Assembly: GCF_004784475.1 (NCBI RefSeq)
Contig: NZ_SRRT01000001.1
Coordinates: forward strand, 1,054,001-1,118,000
Length of the DNA: 64,000 bases
Origin: Streptomyces bauhiniae
GTDB taxonomy: Bacteria > Actinomycetota > Actinomycetes > Streptomycetales > Streptomycetaceae
Direction of reading: 5' to 3'
The notes under the pieces were generated by a model. The model did not search any database, was not told the origin of the DNA, and worked only from the letters and a program-made list of their open reading frames with translations. Shown in pieces: positions 27,135 to 36,427 of the stretch; position 1 is the first letter of the stretch; each line of letters begins with the position of its first letter. Made by a program: the position numbers and the translations under genes.

Positions 27135-28262
27135 TTATTGCTCGGCGAGACGTTTCAACGCGTCGGAAGCCAGCTCGATCCGGCCAACCAGGGCGATACG
27201 GGACTCCATCGGCCGTTCCCGTGCCAACGCCCGCAGCAGTGGCCAGGTGGGGAGCTTCTCGGTCCAGTGCTCCTCGTCCACCAGCACCATGGGCGTCGGA
27301 TTCCCGCGCGAGCCGTAGTAGTTGGGGGTCGCGTTGTCGAAGATCTCCTGTACGGTCCCGGCCGCGCCCGGCAGGAACACCACCCCGGCGTTGGAGCGGG
27401 CCAGCAGGCCGTCCTCCCGCGTGGCGTTGGCGAAGTACTTGCCGAGGTGGGAGGCGAACGCGTTGGGCGGCTCGTGCCCGTAGAACCAGGTCGGGATGCC
27501 CACCGACGCACCCCCGTCCGGCCAGCGTTCCCGTACCTCGAAGGCGGCCCGCGCCCAGTCCGTCACGGACGGGGTGAACGAGGGCGCCTTGGCCAGAATG
27601 CGCAGGGCCTCGGTCAGCATGCCGTCCTCGAACGGCGCCGCGTACGCGCCGAGGTTGGCCGCCTCCATCGCGCCCGGACCGCCCCCGGTCGCCACCGTGA
27701 AGCCCGCGCGGGCCAGTTGGCGGCCGAGCCGGGCCGCACCCGCGTACTCCTCGGTGCCGCGGGCCATCGCGTGGCCGCCCATGACGCCCACCACCCGTGC
27801 GCCGGTGAGGAGTTCGTCCAGCGCGTCGGAAATCGAGTCGTCGTGGACCGCGCGCAGCATCGAGGCCAGGATGTCGCCGTCGGACTTGGTCCGCTGGAAC
27901 CACGCGTACGCCAGCGCGTCCGGTGTCGCCTCGTACCCGTCGGCCAGCGAGGCGAACAACTCCTCGGGCGTGTAGGTGAATCCGCGGTACGGGTCGAAGG
28001 GCAGGCCCGGTACCGGCGGGAAGACCAGGGCGCCACCGGCGGCGACCTTGGCTGCCGCTTCGGCGTCCATCGGGCAGCCGAGGAAGACGGCGCCCTCGGT
28101 GTCCAGCCTCAGCAGGTCCTCCGTACGGCCGGTCAGGTCGACGGCCTGTACGCGGAACCCCGCGAGTGTGCCGTGCGCGGCGACGACGGCGTCGAACTCC
28201 GCCGGCGACTCGATCTCATGGTCCGGGGCGACCTCTTCGGGCCGGGCGGGTATCGGAGGCAT
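27135..28262 (-). CDS. LOG-family (lysine-decarboxylase-like Rossmann) protein
   Basis: A 375-residue protein. The second half has the LOG Rossmann fold with ATGGGPGAMEAANLGAY and, in place of the usual PGGxGTxxE, LPGAAGTVQEIF. Classical LOG enzymes release cytokinin-type bases from nucleotides (phosphoribohydrolases). This longer, divergent member has an extra N-terminal domain of about 130 residues and an altered catalytic motif, so the substrate is uncertain. ATG 28262 or GTG 28268 may be the start; no clear ribosome-binding site, possibly leaderless. Confidence 0.8.
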   Translation of the reverse strand: MPPIPARPEEVAPDHEIESPAEFDAVVAAHGTLAGFRVQAVDLTGRTEDLLRLDTEGAVFLGCPMDAEAAAKVAAGGALVFPPVPGLPFDPYRGFTYTPEELFASLADGYEATPDALAYAWFQRTKSDGDILASMLRAVHDDSISDALDELLTGARVVGVMGGHAMARGTEEYAGAARLGRQLARAGFTVATGGGPGAMEAANLGAYAAPFEDGMLTEALRILAKAPSFTPSVTDWARAAFEVRERWPDGGASVGIPTWFYGHEPPNAFASHLGKYFANATREDGLLARSNAGVVFLPGAAGTVQEIFDNATPNYYGSRGNPTPMVLVDEEHWTEKLPTWPLLRALARERPMESRIALVGRIELASDALKRLAEQ

Positions 28263-28288
28263 CCGCACATGCTAATGCTGCGCCCGCC

Positions 28289-28846
28289 TCACCCCTCGAT
28301 GGCGTACCGCGCCCGCAACCGGCTGAAGGCGGTCGGGGTCGGCCGGTGCGGGAGGAAGTCCCGGATGCGCTCGGCGCATTCGCGCGGGGACGCGGTGCCG
28401 GTGTCGCACTCCAGGTCATAGTCGCCGTGGGTGTGGACGAGGTCGTACTGCAGGGCGGCGAGGCCCGTCTCCCGGTCGCCGCGGACCCGCTCGCGCCGCT
28501 CCAGCTCCGGAAGCGGGCAGTGGACGCCGACGAAGAGCACGTCCTTCGGGCGCAGCACGGTCAGGCAGTCGGTCAGCCGCCACGGCTCACTGAGCACGTG
28601 GTCCACCACGAGATCGTTGCCCACCTCGGCCATGGCCGCGACCGAGCGGTGGAAGCCGAGCCGGGTCCGGCGCAGCGCGGCGTCGAACTCCTCCGGGGAC
28701 AGCTCCCGTTGGGCCCGCATGGCGTTGAAGGCGTCCACCGAGAGGTGGGAGTACACGCCGTCCAGGAGGCCGAGCAGCTCGCGCGCGATGCTCGACTTCC
28801 CGGAACTCGACGTGCCGTTGAGGAAGATGATCCGGCCGGGCGTCAT
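28289..28846 (-). CDS. chloramphenicol phosphotransferase-like kinase
   Basis: A 185-residue P-loop kinase of the CPT family: Walker A FLNGTSSSGKSS at the N-terminus, LSVDAFNAMRA, then LVVDHVLSE and FVGVHCPLPELERRE. The family prototype, from the chloramphenicol producer S. venezuelae, phosphorylates chloramphenicol. Many homologues are uncharacterised small-molecule kinases, so resistance should not be assumed. It lies between the VOC and LOG genes on the same strand. Confidence 0.82.
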   Translation of the reverse strand: MTPGRIIFLNGTSSSGKSSIARELLGLLDGVYSHLSVDAFNAMRAQRELSPEEFDAALRRTRLGFHRSVAAMAEVGNDLVVDHVLSEPWRLTDCLTVLRPKDVLFVGVHCPLPELERRERVRGDRETGLAALQYDLVHTHGDYDLECDTGTASPRECAERIRDFLPHRPTPTAFSRLRARYAIEG

Positions 28847-28856
28847 GCGGGCATGA

Positions 28857-29264
28857 TCACCCCTGGACGGCGGCGGGGTCCATCCACATGATTTCCCAGG
28901 TGTGGCCGTCGAGGTCGTCGAAGGCGCGGCCGTACATGAAGCCGTGGTCCTGGGTCCGGCCGTGCGAGGTGCCGCCGGCCGCGATGGCCTTCTCCACCAG
29001 CTCGTCCACCTTCTCCCGGCTCTCCGCGCTCAGACAGAGCAGGGTCTCGCTGGAGGTGCGGGAGTCCACGATCGTCTTCTGGGTGAACTGGGAGTAGTGC
29101 GCGGGCGCCAGGAACATCGCCACGATGGTGTCGCTGATCATCACGCTGACCACTTCGTCCGTGCTGAACTGCTCGTTGATGCCGTAACCCAGCTTGCTGT
29201 AGAACTTCCGGGTGGCGGGCACGTCGGCGGTGGCCAGGTTCACGAAGATCATCTGCTGGTACAC
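28857..29264 (-). CDS. VOC-family (glyoxalase-like) protein
   Basis: A 135-residue single-domain vicinal-oxygen-chelate protein: IFVNLATADVPATRKFYSKLG at the start (family pattern) and DDLDGHTWEIMWMDP at the end, where the final Glu is the usual metal ligand. It resembles PhnB/YaeR-type proteins. Substrate unknown. Confidence 0.82.
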   Translation of the reverse strand: MYQQMIFVNLATADVPATRKFYSKLGYGINEQFSTDEVVSVMISDTIVAMFLAPAHYSQFTQKTIVDSRTSSETLLCLSAESREKVDELVEKAIAAGGTSHGRTQDHGFMYGRAFDDLDGHTWEIMWMDPAAVQG

Positions 29265-29313
29265 GGTTTCTCCCCTGCGATAGGCGCGCGATACGCGTTC
29301 GCCGGTATAGACG

Positions 29314-29345
29314 ACGGGCCGCCGGAAAACTCATCGGCGGCCCGT
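29314..29345 (-). terminator. terminator after the permease gene
   Basis: A perfect 11-bp stem, ACGGGCCGCCG pairing with CGGCGGCCCGT around a 10-base loop, 14 bases beyond the minus-strand permease stop. Confidence 0.8.
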
Positions 29346-29358
29346 GAACTCGTCCCCG

Positions 29359-30615
29359 TCACTTCGCCGGCGGCAGCGCCGACAGGTAGGCGATCAGCAG
29401 GGTGAGCGGTACGAACAGGGCGATCAGCGCGGCGGCCCGCAGGGCGGCGGAGCCCCGCAGCATCGTGGCCGGGGCGCCGAGGCGGAGCAGCGCGGCCGTC
29501 GTGCCGGCGCGGGACTGGCGGGTCTCGACGGCGGCCGTCAGCAGGGTGGCCAGGGTGCAGCCGCCGACCACCAGGGTAGCCACGGTGGACAGCGGGCCGA
29601 AGGCGGCGGCCGGCTGGTCGTACATCGCGGTCGTGGCCAGCGCCGCCGACGTCACCGCGCAGACCACCCCCAGCGGGCGCCCGATCCGGGTGGCCTCGGA
29701 CATCAGCACCCGCCCCGCCAGCAGCCGCAGCGCGCCGGGCTGTGCCGACTGGAGGACCTTCCCGCACAGGTAGGTGAGGCCCGGCGCGGCCAGGACCAGT
29801 CCGAGCGCGGTGAGCAGCCAGCCGCCCAGCACCGCCGAGCCCTCCACGGGCAGCGCCAGCACGGACGCCGGGGCGGCCCGGTTCGCGTACGCCTGCACGG
29901 CGAGGCCCGCCGCCAGCGCGGCGACACCCCAGGGGAAGCCCGCCGGGGCCTCACGGGGCGGCGGCGCGACGGTCAGCACGTCCGACCAGCCCTCGGCCTC
30001 GGCGTCCACCGGGACTTCGGCCGAAGCGGGCGTCTCCGCCTTGTGGAGGACGGCGTGCCAGCGGGCGCCGAAGGACGCCGTGCCCTTCGCGGCGGGCCGG
30101 CGTGGGTCCCTGGGACGCAGGCTGAGCGCCACCGCGCCCGACGCGGCGAGCGGCAGCAGCGCCAGCAGCGTCAGCGCGGCCGGGACCGGGAGCGGCCGGT
30201 CGGCCGCGAGGAACTGCGCGCCCTTCCCGTCGATGGGCAGCCCCGACAGGTCGCCGCGCAGATGCAGGAAGAACAGCAGGGCGACCACCGAGCCCAGTGT
30301 GCAGGCGAGCAGCGTGGTCAGCGCGGAGACCGCCATCAGCCGGCCCGGCCCGAGCCCCACCGCCGACAGCCCCGGCCGGGGCCGGGTGCCGGGGTCGGTA
30401 CGGGCCACCGCCAGCGCCAGGTAGACCGTCGCCGCGAGCGGCACCACGCACCAGGCCAGCCGCAGCGCGGCCGCGCCCGGGGTCTGGGGGTGGTCCATCG
30501 CGTAGCCGAGGGAGCCGAGCAGGAGGAAGCCGGTGCCCGCCGAGGCGGCCGCCACCAGCAGGCGGCGCACCTGGACGGCGGGTCTGGCCGCGCGGGTCAG
30601 ACGGAGAGCGAGCAC
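29359..30615 (-). CDS. ABC transporter permease (FtsX/MacB-like)
   Basis: A 418-residue membrane protein with about eight to ten hydrophobic segments. Terminal segments such as LLTAAVETRQSRAGTTAALLRLGAP and the final LIALFVPLTLLIAYLSAL resemble the FtsX-type exporter fold. The GTG start at 30615 overlaps the end of the ATPase gene by 19 bases, so the two are coupled. The substrate is unknown; lipid, peptide or drug export are possible. Confidence 0.75.
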   Translation of the reverse strand: MLALRLTRAARPAVQVRRLLVAAASAGTGFLLLGSLGYAMDHPQTPGAAALRLAWCVVPLAATVYLALAVARTDPGTRPRPGLSAVGLGPGRLMAVSALTTLLACTLGSVVALLFFLHLRGDLSGLPIDGKGAQFLAADRPLPVPAALTLLALLPLAASGAVALSLRPRDPRRPAAKGTASFGARWHAVLHKAETPASAEVPVDAEAEGWSDVLTVAPPPREAPAGFPWGVAALAAGLAVQAYANRAAPASVLALPVEGSAVLGGWLLTALGLVLAAPGLTYLCGKVLQSAQPGALRLLAGRVLMSEATRIGRPLGVVCAVTSAALATTAMYDQPAAAFGPLSTVATLVVGGCTLATLLTAAVETRQSRAGTTAALLRLGAPATMLRGSAALRAAALIALFVPLTLLIAYLSALPPAK

Positions 30616-31337
30616 GCCGCCCGGCCTTCCGTGTCCGGGGCGTCCGGGAGGTGCACGGTCTTCACCCGGCGTCCGTCCAGCAGTGAGACCGAGCGGTCGG
30701 CGAGGGCCGCCGTCTCCGCGTCGTGGGTCGCGAGGACCACCGTGATGCCGTGCGAGCGGGCCGCCGTGGTGAGCGTGCGCAGCACGTGCCCCCGGTCGGC
30801 GCGGTGCAGCGGCGCGGTCGGCTCGTCGGCGAACAGCACCGTCGGCCCGGGGGCCAGCGCGCGGGCGATGGCGACGCGCTGCCGCTCCGCCTGGAGCAGT
30901 TCGTGCGGGCGCTTCTTCGACTTGTCCCCTACGTCCAGCCGCTCCAGCCACTCCATCGCGGCCACCTTGGCGCGGCGGCGGCTGGTGCCGCGCAGCATCA
31001 GCGGCAGCGCCGCGTTCTCCCAGACGTTCAGCTCCGGCACCAGCGCCGGGGCCGGGTCGATCCAGCCGAAGCGGTCGCGGCGCAGCTTCTCGCGGGCCAT
31101 CGGGCCCAGGGTGTGCACGGGGGAGCTGTTGAACCACACCTCGCCCCCGCCCACCCGGACCTGCCCGGACAGACAGCGCAGCAGGGTCGTCTTGCCGCTG
31201 CCGCGCGGGCCGCCGACCGCGAGGATCTCGCTCTCCCGGACGCCCAGCGAGATGCCGGCGATGCCGGGGGAGCCGTCGGGATGCTTGAAGTGCAGGGAGC
31301 GTGCCCACAGCACGTCGTTGTCCGGCGGAGCCTCCAT
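30597..31337 (-). CDS. ABC transporter ATP-binding protein with altered signature
   Basis: A 246-residue ABC ATPase. Walker A GPRGSGKTT and Walker B TVLFADEPTA are normal and the H-loop LATHDAETA is present. The ABC signature, normally LSGGQ, reads LLQAERQRVAIARAL, so the two glycines are missing. Start ATG 31337 has GAGGTG upstream. It pairs with the adjacent permease. The changed signature may mean a weak or regulatory ATPase. Confidence 0.82.
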   Translation of the reverse strand: MEAPPDNDVLWARSLHFKHPDGSPGIAGISLGVRESEILAVGGPRGSGKTTLLRCLSGQVRVGGGEVWFNSSPVHTLGPMAREKLRRDRFGWIDPAPALVPELNVWENAALPLMLRGTSRRRAKVAAMEWLERLDVGDKSKKRPHELLQAERQRVAIARALAPGPTVLFADEPTAPLHRADRGHVLRTLTTAARSHGITVVLATHDAETAALADRSVSLLDGRRVKTVHLPDAPDTEGRAACSLSV

Positions 31338-31460
31338 GGCGTACACCTCGGTTCTGATCCGTTTTCCCGTGTCCGTATGCCCTGTTCGGGGGAACGAAGA
31401 CCGGGCCGATCGGTCACTGGGCACGCTAGGCAGCACCGAGGGGGAGGCGGCACAGAACAC

Positions 31461-31504
31461 GGCCCCGGGCCGCCGTTCTCACTCGAACGGGCGGCGCCGG
31501 GGCC
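31461..31504 (-). terminator. terminator after the aminotransferase gene
   Basis: Nested GC hairpin: outer GGCCCCGG/CCGGGGCC and inner GCCGCC-GTTC/GAAC-GGGCGGC, just beyond the minus-strand aminotransferase stop. Confidence 0.65.
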
Positions 31505-31527
31505 GGGGGCGGGAGGGGACGGAGGGG

Positions 31528-32892
31528 TTACAGCTTCGCCCACGCCTCCGTCAGGGTCGCGCGCAGGATCTGCTCGATCTCGTCGAACGTCTCCTGGTTG
31601 GCGATCAGCGGCGGGGCGAGCTGGATCACCGGGTCACCGCGGTCGTCGGCGCGGCAGTACAGGCCGTTCTCGAACAGGGCCTTGGAGAGGAAGCCGTAGA
31701 GGACGCGCTCGATCTCGTCGGCGTCGAAGGACTCCTTGGTGTTCTTGTCCTTCACCAGCTCGATGCCGTAGAAGAAGCCGTTGCCGCGGACGTCGCCGAC
31801 GATCGGCAGGTCGTGCAGCTTCTGGAGGGTGCGCAGGAAGGCGCCCTCGTTGTCCAGGACGTGCTGGTTGAGGCCCTCGCGCTCGAACAGGTCGAGGTTG
31901 GCGAGGCCGACGGCGGCGGAGACCGGGTGGCCGCCGAAGGTGTAGCCGTGCAGGAAGACGTTGTCGCCCCGGTAGAACGGCTCGGCGATGCGGTCGGAGA
32001 CGATCGTCGCGCCGATCGGGGAGTAGCCCGAGGTCATGCCCTTGGCGCAGGTGATGATGTCGGGGACGTAGCCGAACTTGTCGCAGGCGAACATGGTGCC
32101 CAGGCGGCCGAAGGCACAGATGACCTCGTCGGAGACGAGCAGTACGTCGTACTGGTCGCAGATCTCGCGCACGCGCTGGAAGTAGCCGGGCGGCGGCGGG
32201 AAGCAGCCGCCGGCGTTCTGCACCGGCTCCACGAAGACCGCGGCGACCGTGTCCGGGCCCTCGAAGAGGATCTGCTGCTCGATCTGGTCGGCGGCCCAGC
32301 GGCCGAACGCCTCCGGGTCCTCACCGTGGATCGGGGCGCGGTAGATGTTGGTGTTCGCCACCTTGTGCGCGCCCGGCACCAGCGGCTCGAACGGCGCCTT
32401 CAGCGCGGGCAGGCCGGTGATGGACAGGGCGCCCTGCGGGGTGCCGTGGTAGGCCAGCGAGCGGGATATCACCTTGTGCTTGGCGGGCTTGCCGACCAGC
32501 TTGAAGTACTGCTTGGCCAGCTTCCACGCGGTCTCCACGGCCTCGCCGCCGCCGGTGGTGAAGAAGACCTTGTTGAGGTCGCCGGGGGCGTAGCCGGCCA
32601 GCCGCTCGGCCAGCTCGATCGCCTTCGGGTGGGCGTAGGACCACACCGGGAAGAAGGCCAGCTCCTGCGCCTGCTTCAGCGCGGTCTCGGCCAGCTCCAC
32701 CCGGCCGTGCCCGGCCTGGACCACGAACAGGCCCGCCAGGCCGTCGAGGTACCGCTTGCCCTTGTCGTCGAAGACATGGGTGCCCTCGCCCCGCACGATG
32801 GTGGGGACGGGCGAGTTCTCGTACGACGACATGCGGGTGAAGTGCATCCACAGGTGGTCGTAGGCGGTGCGGCTGAGGTCCTTCTGGGTCAT
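31528..32892 (-). CDS. class III PLP aminotransferase (diamine/omega-amino type)
   Basis: A 454-residue fold-type I aminotransferase. The active-site lysine is in ITCAKGMTSGYSPIGA, the cofactor Asp in LLVSDEVICAFGRLG and FTTGGGEAVETAWKLAK is typical of the class. Related enzymes move amino groups from putrescine or beta-alanine-like donors to pyruvate. Context favours putrescine to 4-aminobutyraldehyde, since an aldehyde dehydrogenase and a PotD protein lie on the other side of the shared promoter region. Its ATG overlaps the stop of the Lrp gene (ATGA). Confidence 0.85.
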   Translation of the reverse strand: MTQKDLSRTAYDHLWMHFTRMSSYENSPVPTIVRGEGTHVFDDKGKRYLDGLAGLFVVQAGHGRVELAETALKQAQELAFFPVWSYAHPKAIELAERLAGYAPGDLNKVFFTTGGGEAVETAWKLAKQYFKLVGKPAKHKVISRSLAYHGTPQGALSITGLPALKAPFEPLVPGAHKVANTNIYRAPIHGEDPEAFGRWAADQIEQQILFEGPDTVAAVFVEPVQNAGGCFPPPPGYFQRVREICDQYDVLLVSDEVICAFGRLGTMFACDKFGYVPDIITCAKGMTSGYSPIGATIVSDRIAEPFYRGDNVFLHGYTFGGHPVSAAVGLANLDLFEREGLNQHVLDNEGAFLRTLQKLHDLPIVGDVRGNGFFYGIELVKDKNTKESFDADEIERVLYGFLSKALFENGLYCRADDRGDPVIQLAPPLIANQETFDEIEQILRATLTEAWAKL

Positions 32893-33404
32893 CGCGTTCC
32901 CCACATATAGGTCTGCTTCTTGAGCTTGAGATAGACGAAGCTCTCGGTGGAGCGGACGCCGGGCAGGGCCCGGATGCGCCGGTTGATCACGTCCAGCAGG
33001 TGGTCGTCGTCCTCGCAGACGATCTCGGCGAGGACGTCGAAGGAGCCCGCGGTCATCACCACGTACTCGACCTCCGACATGGCGCTCAGCGCGTCCGCGA
33101 CGCCGTCCACGTCGCCCTCCACGTGCACCCCGACCATCGCCTGGCGGCGGAAGCCCACGGTGAGCGGGTCGGTGACCGCCACGATCTGCATCACGCCCTG
33201 GTCGAGCAGCTTCTGCACCCGCTGCCGCACCGCCGCCTCGGAGAGGCCGACCGCCTTGCCGATCGCGGCGTAGGGCCTGCGGCCGTCCTCCTGGAGCTGC
33301 TCGATGATGGCGAGGGAGACGGCGTCCAACTGCGGGGTCGCCCCCCTGGACTCGCTCCTGGACTCGCGGGCGGAGTCCCTGTGTTCTGTGCTTCGACTGG
33401 CCAC
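32889..33404 (-). CDS. Lrp/AsnC family transcriptional regulator
   Basis: A 171-residue regulator: an N-terminal winged helix (LDAVSLAIIEQLQEDGR ... IGKAVGLSEAAVRQRVQKL) and a C-terminal RAM ligand-binding domain (MVGVHVEGDVDGVADAL, MTAGSFDVLAEIVCEDDDH). It is translationally coupled to the aminotransferase and divergent from the aldehyde dehydrogenase, so it probably controls both in response to an amino acid or amine. GTG 33404, next to GAGGG, is the chosen start. Confidence 0.87.
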   Translation of the reverse strand: MASRSTEHRDSARESRSESRGATPQLDAVSLAIIEQLQEDGRRPYAAIGKAVGLSEAAVRQRVQKLLDQGVMQIVAVTDPLTVGFRRQAMVGVHVEGDVDGVADALSAMSEVEYVVMTAGSFDVLAEIVCEDDDHLLDVINRRIRALPGVRSTESFVYLKLKKQTYMWGTR

Positions 33405-33626
33405 GCCCTCACTGTGCACGACACCTCGACAGTTTCGCAAGGCTCGATCGATGAAATTCGTTGTTTACGAGCGTGCAGTGTGCGGATTTCGCAGGACGGG
33501 TGGCGGCGGGGGTGTTGAAAACGCGGTTGTCCCGACTAGGGTTGGGTTGTCTCAGCCACCGGACAGCCGTGCGGCCTTCCGGGGCGGGGACAGCTCGAAC
33601 CCTCGAACCAGATCAGGAGGCCGGCA
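33405..33626. promoter_or_regulatory. divergent promoter region of the first polyamine module
   Basis: 222 bases between lrp and the aldehyde dehydrogenase gene. A patch with lower GC around 33445-33490 (CGATGAAATTCGTTGTTTACG) suits an Lrp-type binding region. AGGAGG serves the dehydrogenase start. Exact promoters are not assigned. Confidence 0.4.
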
Positions 33627-35075
33627 GTGAGCACCGAGCCGCGTGGGCTGCGCAAACTCCGGAACTATGTCGCCGGTGAGTTCCGGGACGCCGCCGACGG
33701 ACGGACCACCGAGGTGGTCAACCCCGCCACCGGTGAGGTGTACGCGACCGCGCCGCTGTCCGGGCAGGCGGACGTGGACGCCGCCATGGACGCGGCCGCC
33801 AAGGCGTTCCCGGCCTGGCGCGACACCACCCCCGCCGAGCGGCAGAAGGCCCTGCTGAAGATCGCCGACGCGTTCGAGGAGCGGGCCGAGGAACTCATCG
33901 CGGCCGAGGTGGAGAACACGGGCAAGCCCGTCGGGCTCACCCGCTCCGAGGAGATCCCGCCGATGGTCGACCAGATCCGCTTCTTCGCGGGCGCGGCGCG
34001 GATGCTCGAAGGCCGCTCGGCCGGCGAGTACATGGACGGCCTGACCTCGATCATCCGCCGTGAGCCGATCGGCGTCTGCGCGCAGGTCGCGCCGTGGAAC
34101 TACCCGATGATGATGGCCGTGTGGAAGTTCGCCCCGGCGCTCGCCGCGGGCAACACGGTCGTCCTCAAGCCCTCGGACACCACCCCCGCCTCCACCGTCC
34201 TCATCGCCGAGATCATCGGCTCGGTCCTCCCGGCCGGCGTCTTCAACGTCATCTGCGGCGACCGCGACACCGGCCGCATGATGGTCGAGCATCCCACCCC
34301 GGCGATGGCCTCCATCACCGGCTCGGTGCGCGCGGGCATGTCGGTGGCCGAGTCGGCGTCCAAGGACCTCAAGCGGGTCCACCTGGAGCTGGGCGGCAAG
34401 GCGCCGGTCGTCGTCTTCGAGGACACCGACATCCCCAAGGCCGTCGAGGACATCTCGGTGGCGGGCTTCTTCAACGCCGGCCAGGACTGTACGGCCGCGA
34501 CGCGTGTCCTCGTCCAGGAGTCCATCCACGACGAGTTCGTGGCCGCGCTCGCCAAGGCCGCGTCCGAGACGAAGACCGGGCAGCCGGACGACGAGGACGT
34601 GCTGTACGGCCCGCTGAACAACCCCAACCAGCTCAAGCAGGTCGCCGGCTTCATCGAGCGGCTGCCCGCGCACGCCAAGGTCGAGTCCGGCGGCCACCAG
34701 GTCGGGGACAAGGGGTACTTCTACGCCCCGACCGTGGTCTCCGGCCTTCAGCAGGACGACGAGATCATCCAGAACGAGGTGTTCGGGCCGGTCATCACCG
34801 TCCAGTCCTTCACCGACGAGGACCAGGCCGTCGAGTGGGCCAACGGCGTCGACTACGCGCTGGCCTCCTCGGTGTGGACCAAGGACCACGGGCGCGCCAT
34901 GCGCATGTCCAAGAAGCTGGACTTCGGCTGCGTGTGGATCAACACCCACATCCCGCTGGTCGCGGAGATGCCGCACGGCGGCTTCAAGAAGTCGGGCTAC
35001 GGCAAGGACCTGTCGGCGTACGGGTTCGACGACTACACGCGGATCAAGCACGTGATGACTTCTTTGGACGCGTGA
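33627..35075 (+). CDS. gamma-aminobutyraldehyde-type dehydrogenase
   Basis: A 482-residue NAD(P)-dependent aldehyde dehydrogenase. General base Glu254 is in LELGGKAP and catalytic Cys288 in NAGQDCTAATR. The QDC context and VAPWNYPMMMAVWK are typical of the aminobutyraldehyde/betaine-aldehyde branch. It would oxidise 4-aminobutyraldehyde to GABA. GTG 33627 follows an AGGAGG site. A paralogue lies at 51319. Confidence 0.88.
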   Translation: MSTEPRGLRKLRNYVAGEFRDAADGRTTEVVNPATGEVYATAPLSGQADVDAAMDAAAKAFPAWRDTTPAERQKALLKIADAFEERAEELIAAEVENTGKPVGLTRSEEIPPMVDQIRFFAGAARMLEGRSAGEYMDGLTSIIRREPIGVCAQVAPWNYPMMMAVWKFAPALAAGNTVVLKPSDTTPASTVLIAEIIGSVLPAGVFNVICGDRDTGRMMVEHPTPAMASITGSVRAGMSVAESASKDLKRVHLELGGKAPVVVFEDTDIPKAVEDISVAGFFNAGQDCTAATRVLVQESIHDEFVAALAKAASETKTGQPDDEDVLYGPLNNPNQLKQVAGFIERLPAHAKVESGGHQVGDKGYFYAPTVVSGLQQDDEIIQNEVFGPVITVQSFTDEDQAVEWANGVDYALASSVWTKDHGRAMRMSKKLDFGCVWINTHIPLVAEMPHGGFKKSGYGKDLSAYGFDDYTRIKHVMTSLDA

Positions 35076-35198
35076 GGCCCTGCCGGGTCCCGCCGGATGT
35101 CGACCACGGGCGCGTGGGGGGCTGGTCGCGCAGTTCCCCGCGCCCCTGGGTCGGCAGCCGGATTGTTCCTTCAAGGGCTCGGGCGGCACACTTTCCGG

Positions 35199-36392
35199 GT
35201 GCTTCACACCTCTGTTCGTGGTTCCGCCCCCTCCCGCCGGTCCGTGCTGCGGGCGCTGGGGGGCACCGCCGCGCTCGGCGCGCTCGCCGGGTGCGGGGTG
35301 CCGTCGGCGTACGTGCGTCCCGGCGACCGCTCCGCCCCCGACCGGTCCGCCACCGACCACCGGCTGACCTGGTCGAACTGGCCGCTGTACATCGACACCG
35401 ATGACGACGACGCGAACAAGCGGCCCACGCTCGACGCCTTCGAGAAGCGCACCGGGATCTCCGTCGACTACGTGGAGGAGATCAACGACAACGACGAGTT
35501 CTTCGGCAAGATCAGCCCCGCCCTGATGAACCACCGGCCCACCGGCCGGGACCTGATCGTCATCAGCGACTGGATGTGCGCGCGGTACGTCCGCCTCGGC
35601 TGGGTCCAGCGGATGGACCGGGCCGGGCAGCCGAACGTCGAGAAGTACCTGGACCCCCTGCTGCGCCGCCCCGCCTTCGACCCGGGCCGCCTGTTCACCG
35701 TCCCCTGGCAGTCCGGCATCACCGGCATCGCGTACGACCGCCGCCGGCTCGGCCGGGAGATCCGGCACGTGAAGGACCTCTGGGCGAGCGACCTCAAGGG
35801 CCGGGTGACGCTGCTGTCGGGGCTCGACGAGGCGTTCGCGCTGCTGATGCAGGGCAACGGCGTGGACATCACCCGCTGGACGGCCGCCGACTTCCACACC
35901 ATGTGCGACGAGGTCGAACGCGAGGTCCGCCGGGGCCAGATCCGCCGCTTCACCGGCAACGACTACACCAAGGACCTGGTCAGCGGCGACGTCCTCGCCT
36001 GCCAGGCGTACTCCGGCGACGTCATCCAACTCCAGGCCGACAACCCGCACATCCGCTTCGTCGTCCCCGAGGAGGGCGCCGAACTCTGGTCGGACTCCCT
36101 GATGATCCCCGACCGCGCCACCCACAAGGCCAACGCCGAGCGCCTGATCGACTACTACTACACCCCCTCGGTAGCCGCCGAACTCGCCACCTGGGTCAAC
36201 TACGTCTGCCCGGTCCCGGCAGCCCAGCACATCCTCGCCAACAGCCCCGACCCCGCCACCGCCGCCCTCGCCGCGAACCCCCTGATCTTCCCCAACGGCC
36301 CCATGCGCAAGCGCCTCGCCATAGCCCGAGACATCAAGCCGACGGAACGACCGGAGTTCACACGCCGCTGGAACGCGATCGTGGGGTTGTAG
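35199..36392 (+). CDS. PotD-like polyamine-binding lipoprotein (first copy)
   Basis: A 397-residue extracellular solute-binding protein of the PotD/PotF class. The signal SRRSVLRALGG is a twin-arginine type leading to the lipobox LAGC. The mature part has LTWSNWPLYID, FFGKISPAL and RRFTGNDYTKDLVSGD. No permease or ATPase follows it, so it may feed the PotABC transporter encoded at 54-57 kb. The GTG start at 35199 is weakly supported; the frame is open upstream. Confidence 0.85.
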   Translation: MLHTSVRGSAPSRRSVLRALGGTAALGALAGCGVPSAYVRPGDRSAPDRSATDHRLTWSNWPLYIDTDDDDANKRPTLDAFEKRTGISVDYVEEINDNDEFFGKISPALMNHRPTGRDLIVISDWMCARYVRLGWVQRMDRAGQPNVEKYLDPLLRRPAFDPGRLFTVPWQSGITGIAYDRRRLGREIRHVKDLWASDLKGRVTLLSGLDEAFALLMQGNGVDITRWTAADFHTMCDEVEREVRRGQIRRFTGNDYTKDLVSGDVLACQAYSGDVIQLQADNPHIRFVVPEEGAELWSDSLMIPDRATHKANAERLIDYYYTPSVAAELATWVNYVCPVPAAQHILANSPDPATAALAANPLIFPNGPMRKRLAIARDIKPTERPEFTRRWNAIVGL

Positions 36393-36427
36393 GGGGCCGA
36401 CGCCCCCTCCCGTGGCACGATTTCAGG

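Noticed and set aside
28289-28846. Calling the CPT-like kinase a chloramphenicol resistance gene
   Set aside because: Family membership is clear but the substrate is not; no chloramphenicol biosynthesis or resistance context is present.
29344-32910. Plus-strand open frame of 1188 codons
   Set aside because: It is antisense to the ABC transporter and aminotransferase genes; composition is typical of a shadow frame.
33552-36230. Minus-strand open frame of 892 codons
   Set aside because: It runs antisense through the aldehyde dehydrogenase and PotD genes and has no protein-like features.
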